In this document: positions 42,658-52,542 of the stretch, one piece after another
Layout: every line of letters begins with the position of its first letter
Numbering within the stretch: the stretch's first letter is position 1
Origin: DASRSS01 sp963799045
GTDB lineage: Bacteria; Actinomycetota; Actinomycetes; Mycobacteriales; Jatrophihabitantaceae
DNA: 64,000 nucleotides
NCBI GenBank assembly: GCA_963799045.1
Contig: CAWCVN010000005.1
Coordinates: forward strand, 806,001 to 870,000
Reading direction: 5' to 3'
Translations under genes and position numbers: made by a program
The notes under the pieces: model-generated
What the model was told of the DNA's origin: nothing
Databases searched by the model: none
Seen by the model: the letters and a program-made list of their open reading frames with translations, nothing else

Positions 42658-44211
42658 TCAGTTCTGCTCCCAGCTCGGCACAGCGCGCTCGGCCAGGGCG
42701 GTGATGGTAAGCGCCGGGTTGACCCCGGGATTGGCGGGCACCACGGACCCATCGACCACGAACAGGCCAGGATAACCGAAAACCCGGTGCTGCGCATCGA
42801 CTACCCCGGATGCGGGGCTCTCGCCGATTACGCAGCCACCCAGAATGTGCGCGGTCGTGGGCGTGCCGAACAGCACCTCGGTAAAGAGGCTGACCGGGTA
42901 GCCACCCACCCGGCCTGCGATATCTTCGGCTATTGCAGTCGCTTCCGGAAGGGCGGCGGTAGGTGCCGGACCCGCCGTGACGCGGGTTCGGAGCCTGCCG
43001 GCAAGGCCCAGGTCGAGCGCCAGCGTGCCCTCTGCCGCGCGCATGTAGAGCAGGATCAGCGATGACCGCGCCAGGTCCGGCACCAGCAGGGCACGGGCAC
43101 TGGCCAGCGGCTGGCGCAGCACCCGGCCGAGCGCACTGCCCAGTCGCCGGAACGCGGTCGCTCCGGCTCCGTGCGGCATGATCATCAGCCGGAAGAAGCC
43201 GGACCCCTCCGGATAGCGCACCGGTTCCACGCTCGAACCATCCGGGAGCCGCAGGATCGAGGTGATCGCCACCCCCTCCGCGAAGCTGCGGTCGCGGCGT
43301 TGCGTGATCACGCCGAGCAGTACCTCGGAGTTGGTGCGCAGCTGGCGGCCGAGTGCCGGGGCCAGTGCCGGCAGCCCGTCCGGGCTGGCCCGCAGCCGCA
43401 GCAGCAGGCGGGTGGTCCCGAGCACGCCGGCGGCGAGCACCACGTGGCGCGCCTGGAAGCGGCGCAGGCGACGTCGTCTGCCGAAACTGGCCGGCCCGGC
43501 CAGTGCGCTCACCTCGTAACCACCGGGCGAGGGCCGGATCCAGACCACCTCCATTTGCTCGCGGATATCCAGCCCCCGCCGTTCCGCCAGGTAGAGGTAG
43601 TTGCGGTCGAGCGTGTTCTTGGCGCCGTGGCGGCAGCCCAGCATGCAGCCGCCGCAGTGGGTGCAGCCGGTGCGGTCCGGTCCCTCGCCGCCGAAATATG
43701 GGTCCGGCATGGTCTGGCCGGGCTCGCCATAGAAGACGGCCGTGCTGGTGGGAGCGAAGCCAGCTTGCTGGCCGCGGTCGCGGGCGAGTTGAGCCAGCAG
43801 CTCGTCACCCCAGGTGAGGCGAGGGTAGGGCACGGCGCCGAGCATGCGCCGGGCGGTGTCGTAATGGGGCGCCAACTCGGCTTGCCAGTCGGCCAGCGCG
43901 GCCCAGTTGGGCGAGGCGAGGAAATCGTGGCCTGGTTGTTCGAGGGTGTTGGCATAGACCAGCGAACCGCCCCCAACGCCCACGCCGGTGAGGGCGGTGA
44001 CGTGGCGCAGGAAACTCATGCGGAAGGGGCCACGAAGGCCCAGGCGGGGCTGCCAGAGCCAGCGTCGCAGGTCCCAGTTGGTAGCCGCGAAATCCGCGGG
44101 GGCGAAGCGGCGCCCCTGCTCGAGCACGGTAACGCGGCAGCCCCGCTCGACCAGGCGCAGCGCAGCGACACTTCCGCCGAAACCGGAACCCACGATCAGG
44201 TAGTCGATCAT
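42658..44211 (-). CDS. GMC-type FAD oxidoreductase (cholesterol-oxidase-like)
   Basis: 517 residues. It starts with the FAD motif YLIVGSGFGGSVAALRL; GVGVGGGSLVYANTL is the family substrate-domain entry. The segment CTHCGGCMLGCRHGAKNTLDRNYL carries a C-x2-C-x2-C-x3-C-x2-GAK cluster. The C-terminus has THILGGC-like AHILGGCVIG and NPGVNPALTITALAERA with an FAD-contacting His/Asn region. It probably oxidises an alcohol or sterol-like substrate. First gene of a GMC-KAS III-SIMPL run (26 and 1-7 bp spacing), intact. Confidence 0.85.
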   Translation of the reverse strand: MIDYLIVGSGFGGSVAALRLVERGCRVTVLEQGRRFAPADFAATNWDLRRWLWQPRLGLRGPFRMSFLRHVTALTGVGVGGGSLVYANTLEQPGHDFLASPNWAALADWQAELAPHYDTARRMLGAVPYPRLTWGDELLAQLARDRGQQAGFAPTSTAVFYGEPGQTMPDPYFGGEGPDRTGCTHCGGCMLGCRHGAKNTLDRNYLYLAERRGLDIREQMEVVWIRPSPGGYEVSALAGPASFGRRRRLRRFQARHVVLAAGVLGTTRLLLRLRASPDGLPALAPALGRQLRTNSEVLLGVITQRRDRSFAEGVAITSILRLPDGSSVEPVRYPEGSGFFRLMIMPHGAGATAFRRLGSALGRVLRQPLASARALLVPDLARSSLILLYMRAAEGTLALDLGLAGRLRTRVTAGPAPTAALPEATAIAEDIAGRVGGYPVSLFTEVLFGTPTTAHILGGCVIGESPASGVVDAQHRVFGYPGLFVVDGSVVPANPGVNPALTITALAERAVPSWEQN

Positions 44212-44315
44212 TGCGGAGGATAATAGGCGGGTGGTGCGCCCGGGCGCACGCGGTGCGGGAAGAGTGTGGCCCGCTCCTTGCTTTAATTCAGGGCAACACT
44301 GCTCCTGGAGGGCGA

Positions 44316-44465
44316 ATGCTTTGGACTATCGTACTCATCCTGCTGGTGTTGTGGGTGCTGGGCCTGGTGTCCGGCTTCACGCTCGGCGGACTGATACACA
44401 TCCTGCTCGTGATCGCGATCATCGTGATCCTGATCCGAGTCATCCAGGGACGTCGCCCGGTTTAG
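44316..44465 (+). CDS. Lmo0937-family (DUF5670-like) small membrane protein
   Basis: 49 residues: MLWTIVLILLVLWVLGLVSG, then a second hydrophobic helix LIHILLVIAIIVILIRVIQG. This two-helix pattern is that of lmo0937-family proteins, seen across many phyla and often stress-induced. A strong ggagg site lies 5 bases before ATG 44316. An intrinsic terminator follows. Confidence 0.8.
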   Translation: MLWTIVLILLVLWVLGLVSGFTLGGLIHILLVIAIIVILIRVIQGRRPV

Positions 44466-44498
44466 CGCGGGCGAGTCGGGGTGGGGTGGTGCGGACCA

Positions 44499-44534
44499 GA
44501 CCGGTCCCGGGAAGTATTCCGGGGCCGGTCTTTT
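44499..44534 (+). terminator. Intrinsic terminator with T-run
   Basis: gaccggtcccgg (44499-44510) pairs with ccggggccggtc (44519-44530), one mismatch, with an 8-nt loop and TTTT right after. It lies 34 bp after the stop of the small membrane gene and 20 bp before the convergent ccoS end. Confidence 0.85.
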
Positions 44535-44553
44535 GACAGATACGGTGCGCGCG

Positions 44554-44688
44554 TCAGTCCTGGAGCATGCGTTGGGGAGGATCGTCGAGGTCGTCGAACT
44601 GGCCGCGCGCGACGGCCAGGAGGAAGAGCACGGCGAAAAGACCGCCCAGCAGCAGTGCGATCGGGAGCAGGAAGATAAGCGCTTCCAT
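44554..44688 (-). CDS. ccoS: cbb3 oxidase assembly protein CcoS
   Basis: 44 residues, shorter than routine ORF cut-offs: MEALIFLLPIALLLGGLFAV, then FLLAVARGQFDDLDDPPQRM. The single N-terminal helix and the GQFDDLDDPxxRML tail are the CcoS signature. CcoS is needed to insert cofactors into the cbb3 oxidase. The ATG at 44688 shares one base with the ccoI stop (TGATG). Last gene of the ccoNOQPGHIS operon. Confidence 0.92.
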   Translation of the reverse strand: MEALIFLLPIALLLGGLFAVLFLLAVARGQFDDLDDPPQRMLQD

Positions 44689-47013
44689 CACCCGGCCTTG
44701 CCGACCAGGCGCTCGACGCGGAACGAGCCCCAGATCACGACTGCACTGGAAACCGGCATGAGGACCGCGGCGATCAGCGGGTTGATCCAGCCGAGCACGG
44801 CGGCAGCGACAGCCACCAGGTTATAGGCGATGGAGCGCTGCTGGTTGGCCCGGATGACGCGGCCAGCGGCGTGGGCGGCGCGGGTCGCAACCAGCAGCGG
44901 CGCGAGGTGTTCGCCGGTAATGACGCCGTCGGCGACCAGCAGGCTACTGGCGGCGCCGCCGGCCATGGCAATGCCCACGTCGGCGGCGGCCAGGCCGGGG
45001 CCGTCGTTGAGGCCGTCGCCGACGAAGAGCACGCAGTGACCAGCGGCCTGTTGGGCGCGCACCCAGGCGGCCTTGGCGGGCGGGTCGAGCTGCGCCACCA
45101 CGTGGTCGATGCCCGCCTCGGCGGCGCTGCGAGCGGCCACGTCCGGGTGATCGCCGGTGAGCAGCACGACGCGCTTGCCCTGGCGGCGCAGCGCGGCCAC
45201 GGTGGCGGCCGCATCGACGCGGATGGCATCGCTCAGCCGGATGGCGCCTCGCCTGCCCTCTCCTTCCCATACCTCGACCGTGCCGGGCGGGCCCGCCCGC
45301 AGTGACCAGCGGCGGCCGTCCAGCTCGCCGCTGATGCCGAAGCCCGGCTGCTCTGCTACGCGGGTGGCGCGGGCGAGTGGAATGCCGCGCTCGGCGGTGG
45401 CGGCCAGCACGGCGCGCGCGATCGGGTGGGAGCTGTGGCGCTCGAGGGCGGCGGCCACCCGGAGCAGGGCGTCGTCGGCGGCCGTGACGCGGAGCGCGCC
45501 GCCGGTCACGGTACCGGTCTTGTCGAGCGCAATGGTGTCGACGACGCGCAGATCGGCCAGGGTATCGCCGGAGCGCAGCAGGAGACCGCGGCGGGCGGCG
45601 GCGCCGAGCGCGGCGGCGGCGGCCAGGGAGCCGGAGAGGGCTAGGGCGCAGGGACAGGCAACCACCAGCACGGCAATGCCGACCGGCAGGGCGGCGCTCA
45701 GGCCAGCCTGGAGGTACCAGAAGCCGAAGGCCAGGCTGGCGACGAGCAGGGTCGCGGCCGTGAACCAGGGCGCGATGCGGTCGGTCGCGGACGGGCGCAC
45801 GCCGCGGTCCGCGGCCGCCTGGAGCTCGGCGGCCATGCGGCCCAGCAGCGTGCCCTGCCCCACCGCCTGGATACTCGCGCCCACGTGGCCGCTGAGCAGC
45901 GCAGTGCCAGCCAGCACGCGGTCGCCCGGGCCGACCTGGACCGGCTCCGCCTCGCCGGTCAGCAGCGCCAGGCGTATGCTGCCGCCGCCGTAAACGACGA
46001 CGCCGTCGGCGGGGACCTCGTCGCCGGTGGCCACCTCCACCACATCTCCGGCGTGCAGGGCAGCGGCCGGGACGGTCTCGATGGCGCCATCGCGGATGCG
46101 GCGGGCGAGGGCGGGAGCGGCGGCCGCGAGCGTGACTGCAGCTTCGGCGGCGCGACGTCGTCCGCGCGATTCCAGGAAGCGGCCGGCGAGCAGGAGTGCG
46201 ACCAGCATGGCGGCGGAATCGAGGTAGGTCTCGCTGCCGAGGACAGTGGCAACCAGCCCATGGATGTAGAGCGTGCCGATGGCCAGGGCGAGCGGCACGT
46301 CCATGTGGAGCACGCCGTGGCGGAGCGCGCCGAAGGCGCCGACGAAGAAGGGCGAGGCGCACCAGATGGTGAGCGGCGTCGCCAGCATGAGGGCGGCCCA
46401 GCGGAAGAGCGCGAGGTAGGCCGGATCCATGCCGCCCCACCAGCCCGCGTAGATGGCCGCATGGATCATCATGATATTGAGGGCGGCGAAAGTGGCGACG
46501 CCCAGGCGCAGCAGCAACGCGCGGTCGGGCTTCGCCTCCTCGCCCAGCAGGCGGGGCCGATAGCCCAGGGCAGCGATCCGGCCGGCCAGAGCAGACAGCT
46601 CGACGCGGCGGGGATCCCACTGCACCCAGGCGCGGCCAGTGGCGTAGCTGACGGCGGCGCCATGTACGCCGGGGGTGGCCTGGAGGACGTGCTCCACCAC
46701 CCAGACGCAGGAGGCGCAGCGCAAGCCGTCCACGGCCAGGCGCAGCTCGCAGTTGCCGTCAGCGGTTACCTCGGGCATCACCCCGCTCCAGCTGGTGCTC
46801 TGCGCCTCCGGCCGGGGCGCCCAGGTCTCGCGCTCCTGGTAATAGCGTTCCAGGCCGCGCACCGCGGATGATGGCGGCGGCGGTTTCACAGCCCAGGCAG
46901 CAGAACGCGTCAGCGTCGCCCTCAACCCGGATGCCGCAATGCGGGCAGCGGGCGATTACCGGCGGCTCAGCGGTGCTCGAGCTGGTAGGACGGGACGACC
47001 TGATCTGCGTCAC
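44688..47013 (-). CDS. ccoI: Copper-exporting P1B-ATPase for cbb3 assembly, one frameshift
   Basis: An N-terminal zinc-ribbon-like CPHCGIRVEGDADAFCCLGCETAAAIIRG is followed by an HMA domain with GLRCASC and eight membrane helices with the CPC motif (VACPCALALSG). The phosphorylation loop DKTGT and GDGLNDGPGLAAADVGIAM complete the pump core. CcoI (FixI) supplies copper to the binuclear centre of cbb3 oxidase. The frame breaks at 46857; deleting one base (coding-strand C) joins AIIRGA to GLERYYQERETW. ATG 47013 overlaps the ccoH-like 3' end by 47 bases; the true start is not certain. Confidence 0.93.
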
Positions 47014-47128
47014 GAACTGCGATATAGATGAACGCGAAGTTGACCAGCATCATCAGCGTCAGGCCAATGATGATACCGAGCACCCAGGGGGAGCGGGCGG
47101 CGCCGCTTTCAGGGGACGGTGCTGGCAT
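46967..47128 (-). CDS. ccoH: CcoH/FixH-like small membrane protein (short)
   Basis: About 53 residues with one membrane helix (PWVLGIIIGLTLMMLVNFAFIYIAV) followed by RDADQVVPSYQLEHR. Position between ccoG and ccoI and the N-terminal helix fit FixH/CcoH, but normal members have a further 90-100 periplasmic residues. Either this is a minimal form or an unseen frameshift removes the rest. It starts at ATG 47128 or 47134, overlapping the end of ccoG. Confidence 0.65.
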   Translation of the reverse strand: MPAPSPESGAARSPWVLGIIIGLTLMMLVNFAFIYIAVRDADQVVPSYQLEHR

Positions 47129-48458
47129 TGGCATCCCCGGCTCCCGAGGCAAAGGTGGTAGCCAGCACGCGCTCGCCCGTGGGCGAGGTGACGCGCAGGC
47201 GGAGCGGGATGGTGCGGGCGCTGCGGTCGTGAGACCGGACGCGCACCACCACGGCAACCAGGCGCCCTTCGGCCGGCGCGAGCGTTACCCGCGGCGCGAT
47301 CAGCTCGGCATCCGGCAAACCCTGGAGGTCGACGGAAAACCGGAAGTCGGCGCTGTCGGCCGCCGCCGAGTTATTGGCGATACGGAGCAGGAAGGTGTTG
47401 CGGACGTAGCCGTCAGGATCGACAGTGAACAGCGAGCCGGGAGCGCGCGCGACTGATGCCTCGAAAGGTACGCGGGCGAGCAGCAGGAGGACGGCCGCGG
47501 CGGCCAGGGTGGCGAGCAGCGCGGCGTAGGCGCCCGTGCGCAGCCGGAGGCGGTGACCGGGGCGGCCCTGGAGCTGGTTGAGCGTGCCATAGTCGATGAG
47601 GGTGCGGTGGCCAAGTCGGCCAAGCACGCTCTGGCAGGCATCGATACAGGCAGCGCAGCCGATGCACTCGAGCTGGAAACCGTCGCGAATGTCGATCCCG
47701 GCAGGGCAGACCACGACGCATTTGTGGCAGTCGATGCAGCGGCCGCTCCGCTTGGCAGCGCGACCGCGCGGCTCGCCGCGACCGGGATCGTAACTGATGG
47801 TCAGCGTATCCGCGTCCTGGAGCACGCTCTGGAAGCGAGCATAGGGGCAGAGGAAGTTGCAGAACTGCTCGCGGAACCACGCGAAATCCCAGAACCACGC
47901 CACCGTGAAGATGCCCACCAGCGCGTACGACACCGGTCCGGCCTGCCCGGCCCAGAGCGCGCGGGCCCCCGCGAAGTAGCTCATGAAAGACATCGATACC
48001 ACAAACGCGGCCAACAGGAGGAGCGCCCACTTGGCAGTCTTGCGGAGCGCACGGTCCAGGGTCCAGGGACCCTGGTCGCGGCGCAGGCGAGTGGTGCGCT
48101 CACCCTCGAGCCAGCGCTCGATGGGCCGCACCCAGGCCTCGAGGAAGACGGTCTGGGGGCAGGCGTAGCCGCACCAGAGCCGGCCGTAAAGGGAGGTGAA
48201 GAAGAACAGCGAAAAAGCCAGGAACAGCAGCAGCAGCAGCAGCAGCAGCGTGTCGGCGGGGGTGAACATGGCGCCGAACGCGTACAGCCGGCGGCCGGGC
48301 AGATCGAAGCGCAGCACCGGATTGCCGCCAATGCTGAGCCACGGCGTCAGGAACAGGATCAGGTGCAAGGCGAGGAAGGTCCAGCGGCGGCGCTGCTGGA
48401 AGCGACCGTCGATCCACTGGGGATAGACCCAGTTGCGCGTGCCGTGGAAACCCAACAT
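47109..48458 (-). CDS. ccoG: Cytochrome c oxidase accessory protein CcoG
   Basis: 449 residues from ATG 48458 with about five membrane helices. Ferredoxin-like cluster motifs are CIDCHKCVVVCPAGIDIRDG and CIGCAACIDACQ, plus CGYACPQTVFLEAWV near residue 95 and a C-terminal immunoglobulin-like domain. CcoG reduces Cu(II) for delivery to cbb3 oxidase. One helix is encoded by a CTG trinucleotide run (48218-48249) giving eight or more leucines. No frameshift is seen here. Confidence 0.93.
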   Translation of the reverse strand: MLGFHGTRNWVYPQWIDGRFQQRRRWTFLALHLILFLTPWLSIGGNPVLRFDLPGRRLYAFGAMFTPADTLLLLLLLLFLAFSLFFFTSLYGRLWCGYACPQTVFLEAWVRPIERWLEGERTTRLRRDQGPWTLDRALRKTAKWALLLLAAFVVSMSFMSYFAGARALWAGQAGPVSYALVGIFTVAWFWDFAWFREQFCNFLCPYARFQSVLQDADTLTISYDPGRGEPRGRAAKRSGRCIDCHKCVVVCPAGIDIRDGFQLECIGCAACIDACQSVLGRLGHRTLIDYGTLNQLQGRPGHRLRLRTGAYAALLATLAAAAVLLLLARVPFEASVARAPGSLFTVDPDGYVRNTFLLRIANNSAAADSADFRFSVDLQGLPDAELIAPRVTLAPAEGRLVAVVVRVRSHDRSARTIPLRLRVTSPTGERVLATTFASGAGDANASTVP

Positions 48459-48469
48459 CAGCCCGGGCC

Positions 48470-48976
48470 TCAGTCCCCTCTCTCCGACAGCACGTAGGCG
48501 GCCACCTGCCTGACCTTCTCCGGACCGAGGATAGGGCCCCAGGTCGGCATGCCCTTCGCGGCCACACCATCGGTGATGGTAGCGACCACCTGCTCGGGGG
48601 TGCCACCGTGGATCCAGACCTCGTCCGTCAGGTCGGGACCAATGCCGCCCTTCAGCGCGGGGCCATGGCAGGCGACGCAGTTGGTCTGGTAAACCGCCTT
48701 GCCCGCGGCCGCCAGTTCTGGGGTGGGGACGAACACGGCGGGCGCCGTGGCTTCCGGCCAGCGCTGCGCGGCCGCGGCCAGCTCGGCGGCCAGGTGCTTT
48801 TCCTGCGAGCGGTGGGCGATCACGTGGTAGTGGAGCGCATAGGCCGCAGCCCAGATGATGGTGAACCAGAAGAGTCCCAGCCACCAGTCCGGCAGCGGAT
48901 TGTCGTACTCCTCGATGCCATCGGCCTCATCGGCGTGACCCATCAGCTGGTCCCGCTCGCGCTTCTCCTTCATCAC
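48470..48976 (-). CDS. ccoP: cbb3 oxidase subunit III (mono-heme form)
   Basis: 168 residues. A FixP-type N-terminal segment (YDNPLPDWWLGLFWFTIIWAAAYAL) is followed by one cytochrome c domain: CVACHGPALKGGIGPDLTD with the distal methionine in KGMPTWG. Canonical CcoP has two heme-binding CxxCH sites and about 290 residues; this one has a single site. It passes electrons to CcoO. The ATG overlaps the ccoQ stop (ATGA). Confidence 0.93.
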   Translation of the reverse strand: MMKEKRERDQLMGHADEADGIEEYDNPLPDWWLGLFWFTIIWAAAYALHYHVIAHRSQEKHLAAELAAAAQRWPEATAPAVFVPTPELAAAGKAVYQTNCVACHGPALKGGIGPDLTDEVWIHGGTPEQVVATITDGVAAKGMPTWGPILGPEKVRQVAAYVLSERGD

Positions 48977-49155
48977 TCGTCCTCCGCAGTGGTCAGCGGC
49001 AGTCTCGCCGCCTCCTCGAATGCTGCCCGGTTACGACGCGCGAACGCCCACCATACCCAGCCCAGAAAGAACGCCAGGAACAGCACCGTCAACCAGGCCA
49101 TTACCCAGGTGCCACTCACGCTCTCGACCGCGACCTGCTTCAGCGGATCCATCAC
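48973..49155 (-). CDS. ccoQ: cbb3 oxidase subunit IV
   Basis: 60 residues: VMAWLTVLFLAFFLGWVWWAFARRNRAAFEEAARLPL, a single membrane helix with a short charged tail as in CcoQ. It overlaps ccoO by four bases upstream and ccoP downstream, so the three are translationally coupled. CcoQ stabilises the complex. Confidence 0.85.
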   Translation of the reverse strand: MMDPLKQVAVESVSGTWVMAWLTVLFLAFFLGWVWWAFARRNRAAFEEAARLPLTTAEDE

Positions 49156-50031
49156 TCGCCGCCCGGCCCGGGCAGACCAATCCCGGTCGGCGGGGGCAGC
49201 GGCGCACCCGGCGGTAGCGAGGCCGGCGGGGCTGCGGCGGGGCGGGACCCGCTGGCCGGGGCGGCGGCGGGGCGCGACTCGCTGGCCGGGGCGGCGGCGG
49301 CGTTGGCCGCGGCGGTCTGGCTGGCAGCGGCCGCGGCGAGCGCGCGCTTGCCGTCCTGGCCCAGCCGCTGGAGATAAGCGATCAGGGCGACGATCTCGCG
49401 ATCCGGTTCGGTGTCGATCCCCATGCTGGCGAGGCTGGCCGCGATCCCGGCACTCTGCGTCTGGAGCGTGACCGCCACGTTCTCGGGGGTGACGTCCATG
49501 TACGGCACACCGGCCCGCTGTAACGCGCGCACGGACGCATAGACGTCGGCCGCGTCATAGCGGCCGCTGCAGCAGCCACGGGTAGTTGGGCATGATGCTT
49601 CCCGGCGAAATCGAGCGCGGGTCGCGCATGTGCTGATAGTGCCAGGCATCGGGATACTTGCCGCCGACCCGCATCAGGTCCGGACCGGTGCGCCGGGAGC
49701 CCAGCTGGAACGGGCGATCGTAGGCATACTCGCCGGCGCGGCTCCACTCGCCGTAGCGCAACAGCTCGGCGCGCATGGGCCGCACCATCTGGGAATGGCA
49801 GACGTAGCAGCCCTCCCGGATGTAGATGTCGCGACCGGCCACTTCCAGGGCGGTGTACGGGGTCACGCCCGGCAGCGGCTGCGGGCCGAGCCGAGCGGAG
49901 AACATGGGCGTGATCTCGACAATGCCGCCGATCGAGATGGCCACCGTGCTCAGGATTGCGAACAGGCCCAGGCGCCGCTCCAGCTTGCGGTGCGGGTGCT
50001 CGCGGGGGGCATTCTCGTGCTGAGTCGACAT
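49152..50031 (-). CDS. ccoO: cbb3 oxidase subunit II (mono-heme cytochrome c), one frameshift
   Basis: Starts at ATG 50031. The N-terminal membrane anchor (LGLFAILSTVAISIGGIVEI) is followed by the CcoO block GRDIYIREGCYVCHSQMVRPMRAELLRYGEWSRAGE with the heme-binding CYVCH. The ligand region is GSIMPNYPWLL. At 49569 one extra base (coding C in ctg-C-agc) breaks the frame; without it the sequence runs YPWLLSGRYDAADVYASV to LIAYLQRLGQD. The C-terminus is a 40-residue Ala/Pro/Ser-rich tail with internal repeats. It starts 11 bp after ccoN. Confidence 0.92.
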
Positions 50032-50042
50032 GTCCCCCTCCC

Positions 50043-51532
50043 TCAGGCCGCCGCCGGCGCCACGGCCGGCGAGAGCCGAGCCGCCCTCGCCGCGCGCACC
50101 GTCAATACGAAATTCCAGGCCATCATGAGCGCCCCGATCAGGTATAGCAGCCCGCCCAGGAAGCGCAGCCAGTAGAACGGGTTGAGATCACCGACGATCT
50201 CGACGAAGTTGGGGTACATCAGGCTGCCCGCCCTCGTCCTCGGCGCGCCACATCAGGCCTTGCGTGAGCCCGCCGCCCACATCGACACGAGTACAGCAGG
50301 ATGCCGACGGTCGCCATCCAGAAGTGAGAGGTCGGCCACGCGGGCTCGCCAGCTCGGTCCCACAGGCGCGGCGCGAGCCAGTAGAACATGCCGGCGGCCA
50401 TGAAGCCGTTCCAGCCGAGCGCGCCGGCGTGCACGTGGCCGATGATCCAGTCGGTGTAGTGCGCGAGGCCGTTGACCGACTTGATGGTCAGCAAGGGGCC
50501 CTCGAAGGTGGACATGCCGTAGAAGGTCACGCCCGCGGCGAAGAACTTGAGCACGGGATCCGTGCGCAGCTTGTCCCAGGCGCCTCGCAGGGTCAGAAGG
50601 CCGTTGAGCATGCCGCCCCAGCTGGGGGCCCACAGCATCAGGCTGAACAGCATGCCCAGGGTCTGCGCCCAGTCGGGCAGCGCGGTGTACAGAAGGTGGT
50701 GGGGACCCGCCCAGATGTAGATGAACACCAGCGCCCAGAAGTGCACGATCGAGAGCCGGTACGAGTACACGGGCCGGTCCGCGGCCTTGGGCAGGTAGTA
50801 GTACATGATGCCGAGGACCGGCGTCGTCAGGAAGAACGCCACGGCGTTGTGCCCGTACCACCACTGCACCAGCGCGTCCTTGCACGCCGCCGAACAACGG
50901 GTAGCTCTTGAGCGCGCAAGGGGCCGGGATCGCCAGGCTGTTGACCACGTGCAGCACGGTGATCGTGATGATCGTCGCGATGTAGAACCAGATCGCGACG
51001 TAGAGGTGCTTCACGTTGCGCCTGGCGAGGGTCCAGAAGAAGTTGACCGCGAAGATCACCCAGATCACCGCGATGGCGATGTCGATCGGCCAGATCAGCT
51101 CGGCGTATTCCTTCGCCTGCGTGAAGCCGAGCGGCAGCGTGATCGCCGCCGCCACGATGATCACCTGCCATCCCCAGAAGTGGATGCGGCGACAGGGCGT
51201 CGCTGGCCAAGCGCGTCTTCAGCAGACGCTGGGTGCGAGTAGTAGATGCCCGCGAAGATCATGTTGCCGACGAACGCGAAGATCACCGCGTTGGTGTGCA
51301 AGGGGCGCAGCCGGCCGAACGTGAGGTAGGGGCCCACGTTGGCCTGCCAGAAGGCGAGCTGCAGCGCCACGACGACGCCGACCAGCATCCCGACCACGCC
51401 CCAGAGCACGCTCGCCGCGAAGAACATGCGCACGATGGCGTCGTCGTAGATCACACCGGTAGCCGGCGGCGGCGGTGTGGCCCGCGCGATCCCCGGCTCG
51501 GCGACGGCGACGCCGCCCGCTACCTGTGGCAC
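50043..51532 (-). CDS. ccoN: cbb3 oxidase catalytic subunit I, several frameshifts
   Basis: About 496 codons. It starts MPQVAGGVAVAEPG and contains the heme-copper core: RLRPLHTNAVIFAFVGNMIFAGIYYS, VQWWYGHNAVAFFLTTPVLGIMYY, FWALVFIYIWAGPHHLLYTALPDW and GWNGFMAAGMFYWLAPRLW. It ends with MYPNFVEIVGDLNPFYWLRFLGG and a TGA at 50043. Extra coding-strand C residues are found at 51235, 51188/9, 50882 and near 50223. The first gene of ccoNOQPGHIS; the product reduces oxygen with high affinity. Confidence 0.92.
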
Positions 51533-51683
51533 GCGATTGCTCCTGGCAGGAATTCAGGTGAACGCGGAAACCCGGCTAATAACGAAAATTCCTATTGGTG
51601 TCGCAATTGGGAGCCCGCCCCACCGGCGTGTGGGGGATACCCTGATTGAATGACAGGCACGCGTTGTTAAAGGTTGCGGGCTC

Positions 51684-52350
51684 ATGGAACTCATACTGGC
51701 GGCACTGCTGGCGGGCGTGATGGGGAGCCCGCATTGCGTGGGGATGTGCGGCGGTTTTGCGGCCGCGTGCGCGCGGCCGCGCGGGAGCATTCTGCTGTGG
51801 CATGCCGGCCGGCTGACGACGTATGCGGCAATGGGCGTGGTGGGCGGCCTGGCCGGGAGCGTGATTCCGGGTCCTCGCTGGGTTGCGATCGCCGTATCGC
51901 TGGTGCTGCTGGTGTGGTTTGCGGCGTCGCTGGCGGAGCTGGTGCCACAGCCGAAGATCCGGGTGCCGGGGCTGGTGCGGGCGGGGGTGACGCTGGCGCG
52001 GCGGGAGGGACCGTGGGCCCGTTACCTGTTCGGGGTGGCGACGGGGCTGCTGCCGTGCGGGATGGTGTACGCGGCGCTGGCGCTGGCGATCGCGGCAGGC
52101 AGGCCCTTACCGGGGGCGGCAGCGATGGTGGCGTTTGGTCTCGGGACAGTGCCGGCCCTGACGCTGCTGAGCGCCGGGGTGCGGCGGTTCGCGGCGAGGG
52201 GGGTATGGCAGCGGCGGGCGCTGGCCGACGCTGGTGCTGGCGGCGGGCTTGTGGTCGATCGCGCGCCGGCCGGCGGGACCCATGGCACACGGCGCTCATG
52301 CGCCGGCCGCCGAGCACTCCACGGACCTGCCGCAGCCTGGCCCGCGCTGA
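51684..52350 (+). CDS. SafE/TauE-like heavy-metal transport accessory membrane protein, one frameshift
   Basis: About 222 residues. It begins MELILAALLAGVMGSPHCVGMCGGF; the HCVGMCGG motif defines the cbb3-associated branch of TauE/SafE-like proteins, thought to handle copper. LFGVATGLLPCGMVYAALALA marks the second half. The frame breaks near 52218; dropping one C continues ALATLVLAAGLWSIARRP to a TGA at 52348. Divergent from ccoN, 151 bp apart, so the two may share control. Confidence 0.82.
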
Positions 52351-52542
52351 ACCGCGGGCCAGGTTGGTGGCGTCACTCCGGCGCCTGGTTCTATTATTCC
52401 GTCACAGGTCATTCCCCGGGCCGGAGGCCCCGGCGGGCGGCACCGGCCGGAGACCCCGGCGGGCGGTCCCGGCGGGCGACTCGGCCGCCCCGGCCGCGCG
52501 CAACCAGGTAGCTGCCGAATTCGTCCTACCAGAGGAGCGATC

